A stretch of DNA of 5,447 nucleotides from Raineyella sp964402325. GTDB lineage: Bacteria; Actinomycetota; Actinomycetes; Propionibacteriales; Propionibacteriaceae. Made by a program: the position numbers and the translations under genes. Below, in pieces: positions 1-5,447 of the stretch (position 1 is the stretch's first letter; each line of letters starts with the position of its first letter). Below the pieces are notes generated by a model. It was not told where the DNA came from. It saw only the letters and a list, made by a program, of their open reading frames with translations, and made no database searches. The stretch is taken from assembly GCA_964402325.1 (NCBI GenBank), contig CAYOBI010000122.1, positions 1 to 5,447 of the forward strand, read 5' to 3'.

Positions 1-522
1 GTCGCCGGCCTGTTCGTGGTGTACGTGGCCGACCCGTGGCTGTCGCGGTTCGTCGACGGCCTCGGCCTGCTCACCTCGCTGTCGGTCGCCTCGGTGCTGG
101 CCACCCTGGTGGTCGTCGACTTCGGGCACGCGGTGGTCGCCGTGGTCCGGGTCCGGCCCGAGGTCGAGTCCGCGGTGGAGAGCCTCGCCGCCCTGCAGGG
201 CCGGCTGGAGACCCGGCTCGACGAACTGGCCAGCTCCTTCGACGAGCAGGTCGCCGGCAGTCGGGAGCGCCTGGCCGAGGGCAAGGAACTGCTGGCCGAG
301 CGGGCCGACCGCACCCGGGACCGGCTCCAGGAGGCGCTGCCGTCGCTGCCCTCCCCCACCGCGGCGCTGCGCCGCCGGCGCGAGCTGCTCCGGTCGCGCG
401 GGACGCTCGGTCGACTGGACCAGGCGTTCCCGCGCGGCCGGCTGCTGCAGCGCGACCGGATGCAGGGAGACCGGAAACAACGCGGCCGGGAGCGACGCGA
501 CCGGGAGGAACAGCGCCGGTAG
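1..522 (+). CDS. C-terminal part of a membrane protein, probably CmpB-like putative ABC-transporter permease family (5' end outside window)
   Basis: The frame is open from base 1 to the TAG at 520-522, giving 173 residues with no N-terminus. The GTG at 16 is an internal Val in a membrane segment, so I treat the gene as truncated by the window edge. Residues 1-10 are the end of a hydrophobic segment. A short polar loop (DPWLSRFVDG) follows, then a second membrane segment at about 21-49 with an embedded Asp40. The arrangement 'xxP-loop, hydrophobic helix, Asp, hydrophobic' resembles the end of the putative ABC-transporter type IV (CmpB-like, PF06541) membrane domain; this is recognition from memory, not a search. 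Residues 54-110 are charged and heptad-like, rich in Leu, Glu and Arg, and suggest a cytoplasmic coiled coil. The last 50 residues are very Arg-rich and probably disordered. Substrate and role are unknown; members of this family are often poorly characterised. That this is a real coding frame is clear; the family call is moderate. Confidence 0.6.
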   Translation, partial: VAGLFVVYVADPWLSRFVDGLGLLTSLSVASVLATLVVVDFGHAVVAVVRVRPEVESAVESLAALQGRLETRLDELASSFDEQVAGSRERLAEGKELLAERADRTRDRLQEALPSLPSPTAALRRRRELLRSRGTLGRLDQAFPRGRLLQRDRMQGDRKQRGRERRDREEQRR

Positions 523-526
523 GCTG

Positions 527-3196
<2,670 letters not shown>

Positions 3197-3199
3197 GTG

Positions 3200-3212
3200 T
3201 CCTTTGTTCTCC
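3200..3212 (-). promoter_or_regulatory. clpB ribosome binding site region
   Basis: On the minus strand AAAGGA (3205-3200) sits only three bases before ATG 3196, and a GGAG (3212-3209) sits twelve bases before it. Neither spacing is ideal, but together they mark this ATG rather than the earlier in-frame starts, which lie upstream of the predicted promoter. Which of the two pairs with 16S rRNA cannot be told from sequence. Confidence 0.6.
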
Positions 3213-3238
3213 GGGTCTCGTGCTCCGGGTCGTTCGTC

Positions 3239-3297
3239 GGCTCGGCGGGCTCTTCCGAGCCTGCCACTGTTCGGGGGCTGGTGCGGCCCGTCGGGCC
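3239..3297 (-). other. Structured segment of the clpB mRNA leader (potential hairpins)
   Basis: The predicted leader of about 135 bases contains inverted repeats. GGCTCGG (3261-3255 on the minus strand) pairs with CCGAGCC (3245-3239) across a nine-base loop. The same upstream arm can instead form GGCTC-GGAA-GAGCC (3261-3248), a five-pair stem closed by a GNRA tetraloop, so the two folds are mutually exclusive. A third small stem, GGCCC-GAC-GGGCC, lies at 3297-3285. None covers the AAAGGA at 3205-3200, so direct occlusion of the ribosome site is not evident. GC-rich DNA forms such stems by chance; function is unproven. Confidence 0.35.
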
Positions 3298-3320
3298 CTG
3301 CCCCTGCATCACCCAAAAGA

Positions 3321-3341
3321 GTTGAGCGACATAGACTCAAC
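3321..3341 (-). promoter_or_regulatory. HAIR element: predicted HspR repressor operator for clpB
   Basis: Reading toward clpB, the sequence is GTTGAGT-N7-GCTCAAC, an inverted repeat with six-base arms GTTGAG/CTCAAC separated by nine bases. It matches the actinobacterial HAIR consensus (CTTGAGT-N7-ACTCAAG) in arm sequence and in spacing, differing at the outermost base of each arm and at one inner base. HspR with DnaK as co-repressor binds HAIR upstream of dnaK and clpB in Streptomyces, Mycobacterium and Corynebacterium. Its first three bases coincide with the GTT of the predicted -10 element, and the rest covers the likely transcription start, as expected for a repressor site. HspR itself is not in the window. 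Confidence 0.88.
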
Positions 3342-3365
3342 CTCGACTCGGGGCCTGGTATTCCC
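3339..3365 (-). promoter_or_regulatory. Predicted ECF sigma (SigR/SigH-type) promoter of clpB
   Basis: On the minus strand GGGAAT (3365-3360) is followed by exactly 18 bases and GTT (3341-3339). This is the consensus of Streptomyces SigR and fits the SigH promoters of mycobacteria and corynebacteria, the sigma factors for disulfide and heat stress. Transcription would begin a few bases past the GTT, around 3331-3334, giving a leader of roughly 135 bases. The call is strengthened by position: the -10 lies at the edge of the HAIR operator, and clpB is known to be under combined SigH and HspR control in mycobacteria and corynebacteria. I saw no convincing housekeeping -10 hexamer (TANNNT type) here. 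Confidence 0.75.
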
Positions 3366-3427
3366 ACGCCCCCGGGCTCGCTCCTCGGGCTTACTGTGAG
3401 GCCGGGTCGGCGGTGGGCGGTAGGCGA
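3366..3427. other. Spacer between the clpB promoter and the repeat array; nothing recognised
   Basis: These 62 GC-rich bases separate the -35 element of clpB from the first array unit. I see no gene, no further operator and no second promoter here on either strand. With the array and the sppA hairpin it completes the 615-base gene-free stretch from 3197 to 3811. Confidence 0.5.
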
Positions 3428-3558
3428 TCCCGCGGACGTTGCGCGGTTCGCGCGCACGTTGCTCAGCCCCTGGGGGCGTTCTCGCGGACGTTGTGATGAT
3501 TCCGCGGACGTAGCCCAGCCCTGGGGGCATTCCCGCGGACGTTGTAATGTTCCCGCTG
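3428..3558 (-). repeat. Left arm of an intergenic short-repeat array (about six CCGCGG-centred units)
   Basis: Six related units, read on the plus strand roughly as TTCCCGCGGACGTTG, have cores centred near 3432, 3452, 3484, 3504, 3535 and 3555. Their minus-strand reading begins CAACGTCCGCGGGAA. Units 1, 3, 4 and 5 are close to the consensus; units 2 (core GCGCGC) and 6 (CCGCTG) are degenerate. Centre-to-centre distances are 20, 32, 20, 31 and 20 bases, so units are separated by about two or three helical turns. The two longer gaps each hold a GC palindrome, GCCCCTGGGGGC (3466-3477) and GCCCTGGGGGC (3518-3528). No coding function is apparent. It could be an operator array, a nucleoid-protein site, or a dispersed intergenic repeat. 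The strand given is the one sharing TCCGCGGGAA with the right arm. Confidence 0.75.
3451..3553. repeat. Tandem duplication of a 51-52-base composite unit within the array
   Basis: Bases 3451-3502 (52 bases) and 3503-3553 (51 bases) align along their full length with one single-base gap and about eight substitutions. Each copy holds a repeat unit, a GCCC(C)TGGGGGC palindrome, a second repeat unit and a TGATGATTC/TAATGTTCC tail. The array therefore grew partly by duplication of a two-unit block, and the copies have since diverged. Confidence 0.8.
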
Positions 3559-3581
3559 CACCCTAGGTATCCGCGGGAACA
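3548..3581. repeat. Inverted repeat at the centre of the array
   Basis: TGTTCCCGC (3548-3556) is the exact reverse complement of GCGGGAACA (3573-3581), with 16 bases between, including a CCTAGG palindrome (3562-3567). Here the orientation of the array units switches: units to the left read TCCGCGGGAA on the minus strand, units to the right on the plus strand. There is no T-run after it on either strand, so it is not an obvious intrinsic terminator. Confidence 0.7.
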
Positions 3582-3694
3582 CGAGAAGATCCGCGGGAAC
3601 ATGGCAGGGTCCGCGGGAACACGAGAACATCCGTGCGACCCCCTCATCAGCACCGGGAGCAGATGACGACGGCAGGGTCCGCGGGAACGCGAGA
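3570..3694 (+). repeat. Right arm of the intergenic short-repeat array (TCCGCGGGAAC units)
   Basis: TCCGCGGGAAC occurs exactly at 3570-3580, 3590-3600, 3610-3620 and 3678-3688, with a degenerate copy TCCGTGCGACC at 3630-3640. The first four starts are exactly 20 bases apart. The nine-base tails fall into two kinds: ACGAGAAGA and ACGAGAACA after the first and third copies, ATGGCAGGG after the second. A longer block, 3603-3626, recurs at 3671-3694 with 23 of 24 bases identical, suggesting duplication with decay of the sequence between. Spacers are too short and too alike for a CRISPR array. Function unknown. Confidence 0.8.
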
Positions 3695-3759
3695 CGGAGG
3701 CGACAGGCAGCCCGCCGCGGGCGTCGAGGGTGGTCACGGTCACGCAAGCGGCACTGCCA

Positions 3760-3781
3760 GCGGGGCAGATCACCGCCCCGC
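3760..3781 (-). terminator. Probable transcription terminator hairpin downstream of sppA
   Basis: GCGGGGC (3760-3766) and GCCCCGC (3775-3781) form a perfect seven-pair GC stem around an eight-base loop, starting 31 bases past the sppA stop codon. No T-run follows on the minus strand, as is common for actinobacterial terminators, so support comes from stem strength and position only. Confidence 0.5.
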
Positions 3782-3783
3782 GT

Positions 3784-3808
3784 CACCGCGCATCGCCACC
3801 GCGCATCG
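3784..3808. repeat. Short direct repeat CACCGCGCATCG
   Basis: The twelve-base word CACCGCGCATCG occurs at 3784-3795 and again at 3797-3808, one base apart, directly after the sppA stop codon. It may be a simple replication-slippage duplication; nothing points to a function. Confidence 0.6.
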
Positions 3809-3811
3809 TGC

Positions 3812-5431
3812 TCAGCGGATGGTCACCGAGGAGTCGAACCAGGCGAGCACCCGTTCCTCACCGAACGGCCACACCGCCGCCAGCGCCGCGCCGGCGAGCG
3901 CGGCCCCCGGATCCTTGCCGAAGGTCGGCATCCCCGGCAGCGAGAACCCGCCCGACAGCGGACGTACGGGCGCGTCGTCGGGCAGCCCGGCGAGCCGGCG
4001 CGCCGCCGCGAGCCCCGTCTCGAGGTCGCCCAGCTCGTCGACCAGGCCACGGTCCAGCGCGTCGGCCCCGCTCCAGATCCGGCCGCGGCCGATCTCGTCG
4101 ACCCGTTCGCGGTCGAGGTGGCGGCCCTCGGCGACCCGGGCGACGAACCGCCCGTACGTCTCGTCCATCATCCGCTCCGCCCAGGCCCGCTCGGCCTCGG
4201 AGAAGGCCCGGTTCGGGCTGCCGAACAGCGCCATCTCGCGCCCGACGGCCTCGGGGTTGCGGCCGATCCGGCCGTTCAGGTCGGTGAGCACGGGCTTGCC
4301 GACCACCACGCCGATGCTGCCGGTGAGGGTGAACGGGCTGGCCACCACGTGGTCGGCCGGCGCCAGGACGTAGTAGCCGCCGGACGCGGCGACCTCGCCC
4401 ATCACGGCGACCACCGGCTTGGTGCAGCGCGCCACCGCGCGGCAGATCACGTCCGAGGCGAGCGCCGAACCACCGCCGGAGTCCACGTGCAGGACGATCG
4501 CCCTGGTGTGTTCGTCCCGCTCGGCGCGGCGCAGCGAGGCCACCACCGTCTCCGAACCGGCCGTCCCACCCCCGAGCAGCGGCGCCGCGGGGCGGCTGCG
4601 CCCGGACACGATCGCGCCCGCCACCGGCACCACGGCGACACCGTCGGCCTTCTTCGTCCGCCGCCGACCGGCCATCCGGGCGCCGAACAGCTGCAGTGCC
4701 CGGGACCAGTCCTGGTCGGTCGGCACGGCGATCTCGTCGTCGTACGCGACCCTGGTGATCAGCCCCGCCCCGAGGAGCTGCGCCGCATTGGTGAAGCCGG
4801 CGTCGAGGATCTCGGTCGAGGACGCGGGGCGGCCGACGGCGGCCAGCCAGGTCCGTTCCGCGGAGTCGAGGTAGGCCGTGAGCTGCTCGCGCTCGAACTC
4901 GTCCATGTGGTCGTCGGAGTAGCTGGTCAAGGCCGACTTGTACTCGCGGATCCGCAAGTTCTCGAAGCCGATCCCGCGCCGGGACAGCAGCTCGCCGTAG
5001 TAGACCCGCTCGGCCGCGAAGCCGGGCAGCATCACCTCGGCCGACTCCGGCGCCACCACCTCACGTACGCCCGCGGCGGCGAGCAGGGTGCGCATGGTGA
5101 CCTGCGGGACGTACGCCACCACCCGGCGGTGCTCCTGCAACCGCACCAGCGCCCGGCTGATCGCCTCGCAGGTGGCCAGGCCGGCGGTCAGGTTGACGAC
5201 CCGGACGAGCACGCCGGTCAGGGAGTCCATCCCGGCCAGCTGCTCGAGCCGTTCGGTCAACGACCCCAGCGACTCGGCGCGGCCGAGCAGCGACTCCAGC
5301 GGGCGGCCCTGGAAGGTCGGATAGTCACCGTGCAGGTCCACCAGGGCCCAGGCGGCGTCATCGGCGACGTCACGTCCCACGGCATGGCGGAGCAGCTTCG
5401 GCAGGTCCGGGAAGGAACTGAGGTTCGGCAC
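3812..5431 (-). CDS. sppA: S49-family peptidase, SppA-like (signal peptide peptidase / protease IV), two-domain form
   Basis: This encodes 539 residues of a serine-lysine peptidase of the long (67K-type) SppA family, which cuts signal-peptide remnants and other membrane-associated peptides. The degenerate N-terminal S49 domain (about 25-230) supplies the general base, Lys165 in REYKSALTSY, equivalent to E. coli Lys209. The C-terminal domain (about 262-475) supplies the nucleophile, Ser350 in GEVAASGGYY, equivalent to Ser409, followed by the family motif LTGSIGV (369-375). The usual SPGG stretch before it reads SGGG (318-321), an unusual Pro-to-Gly change. Unlike E. coli SppA, no N-terminal membrane anchor is visible; a mildly hydrophobic patch occurs only near 510-521. 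The start is uncertain: GTG 5431 has GGAGG only one base away, and the frame stays open to the window edge, so an upstream start is possible. The promoter is outside the window. Residue numbers assume GTG 5431. Confidence 0.9.
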   Translation of the reverse strand: MPNLSSFPDLPKLLRHAVGRDVADDAAWALVDLHGDYPTFQGRPLESLLGRAESLGSLTERLEQLAGMDSLTGVLVRVVNLTAGLATCEAISRALVRLQEHRRVVAYVPQVTMRTLLAAAGVREVVAPESAEVMLPGFAAERVYYGELLSRRGIGFENLRIREYKSALTSYSDDHMDEFEREQLTAYLDSAERTWLAAVGRPASSTEILDAGFTNAAQLLGAGLITRVAYDDEIAVPTDQDWSRALQLFGARMAGRRRTKKADGVAVVPVAGAIVSGRSRPAAPLLGGGTAGSETVVASLRRAERDEHTRAIVLHVDSGGGSALASDVICRAVARCTKPVVAVMGEVAASGGYYVLAPADHVVASPFTLTGSIGVVVGKPVLTDLNGRIGRNPEAVGREMALFGSPNRAFSEAERAWAERMMDETYGRFVARVAEGRHLDRERVDEIGRGRIWSGADALDRGLVDELGDLETGLAAARRLAGLPDDAPVRPLSGGFSLPGMPTFGKDPGAALAGAALAAVWPFGEERVLAWFDSSVTIR

Positions 5432-5447
5432 GCCTCCACCGTACGTC

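Noticed and set aside
3197..3457. Upstream in-frame extension of clpB to 3457
   Set aside because: It would place the SigH-type promoter and HAIR operator inside the gene. The extra 87 residues match nothing expected in ClpB, and MDANKLTTK at 3196 fits the family start.
3570..3694. CRISPR array reading of the 20-base repeats
   Set aside because: Repeats of 11 bases with nine-base tails that themselves recur do not fit CRISPR repeat/spacer lengths, and no cas gene is present.
3710..3722. Further CCGCGG core inside GCCCGCCGCGGGC as a twelfth array unit
   Set aside because: Its flanks share nothing with the array units and the spacing is out of step; it is probably a chance GC palindrome.
3309..3773. 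154-codon minus-strand frame across the repeat array (repeated NVRGN/ITTSA-like peptides)
   Set aside because: The peptide repeats simply follow from the DNA repeats. The frame crosses the clpB promoter and operator and the sppA hairpin, and has no family resemblance.
3633..4373. 246-codon plus-strand frame antisense to the 3' half of sppA
   Set aside because: It is Ser-, Arg- and Pro-rich without motifs and lies opposite the catalytic domain of a well-supported gene.

Overview
The window is high-GC actinobacterial chromosomal DNA with strong G/C bias at third codon positions. Three lines of evidence point to Actinobacteria: a ClpB of mycobacterial/propionibacterial type, a HAIR (HspR) operator in front of it, and a SigR/SigH-type ECF promoter. 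The long antisense open frames are the usual high-GC shadows. I cannot fix the genus from sequence alone; an actinobacterium of Propionibacteriales type is a guess.

Layout: (1) 1-522, plus strand: the 3' end of a gene for a membrane protein, probably of the putative ABC-transporter CmpB-like family, with a last membrane segment, a coiled-coil tail and an Arg-rich end. (2) 527-3196, minus strand: complete clpB, encoding the AAA+ disaggregase. It converges on gene 1 with only four bases between the stop codons. (3) 3197-3811: a 615-base non-coding stretch. Its clpB-proximal part is a leader of roughly 135 bases with potential hairpins, a perfectly spaced GGGAAT-N18-GTT ECF promoter, and a HAIR operator overlapping the -10. 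Further upstream, 3428-3694, is an array of about 11 short CCGCGG-centred units in two oppositely oriented arms. The unit spacing is mostly 20 bases, or 31-32 bases where a GC palindrome is inserted. The stretch ends with a hairpin that probably terminates sppA. (4) 3812-5431, minus strand: an sppA-like S49 peptidase of the long two-domain type, with catalytic Lys165 and Ser350 in place and no visible N-terminal membrane anchor.

clpB and sppA lie in the same direction, but 615 bases, a putative terminator and a dedicated promoter separate them, so clpB is probably its own transcription unit. Protein quality control links the two functionally: disaggregation by ClpB with DnaK, and peptide/protein degradation by SppA. 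The clpB control region would integrate disulfide/heat stress (SigH/SigR) with HspR repression. The array has no assigned function and is the least explained part of the window.
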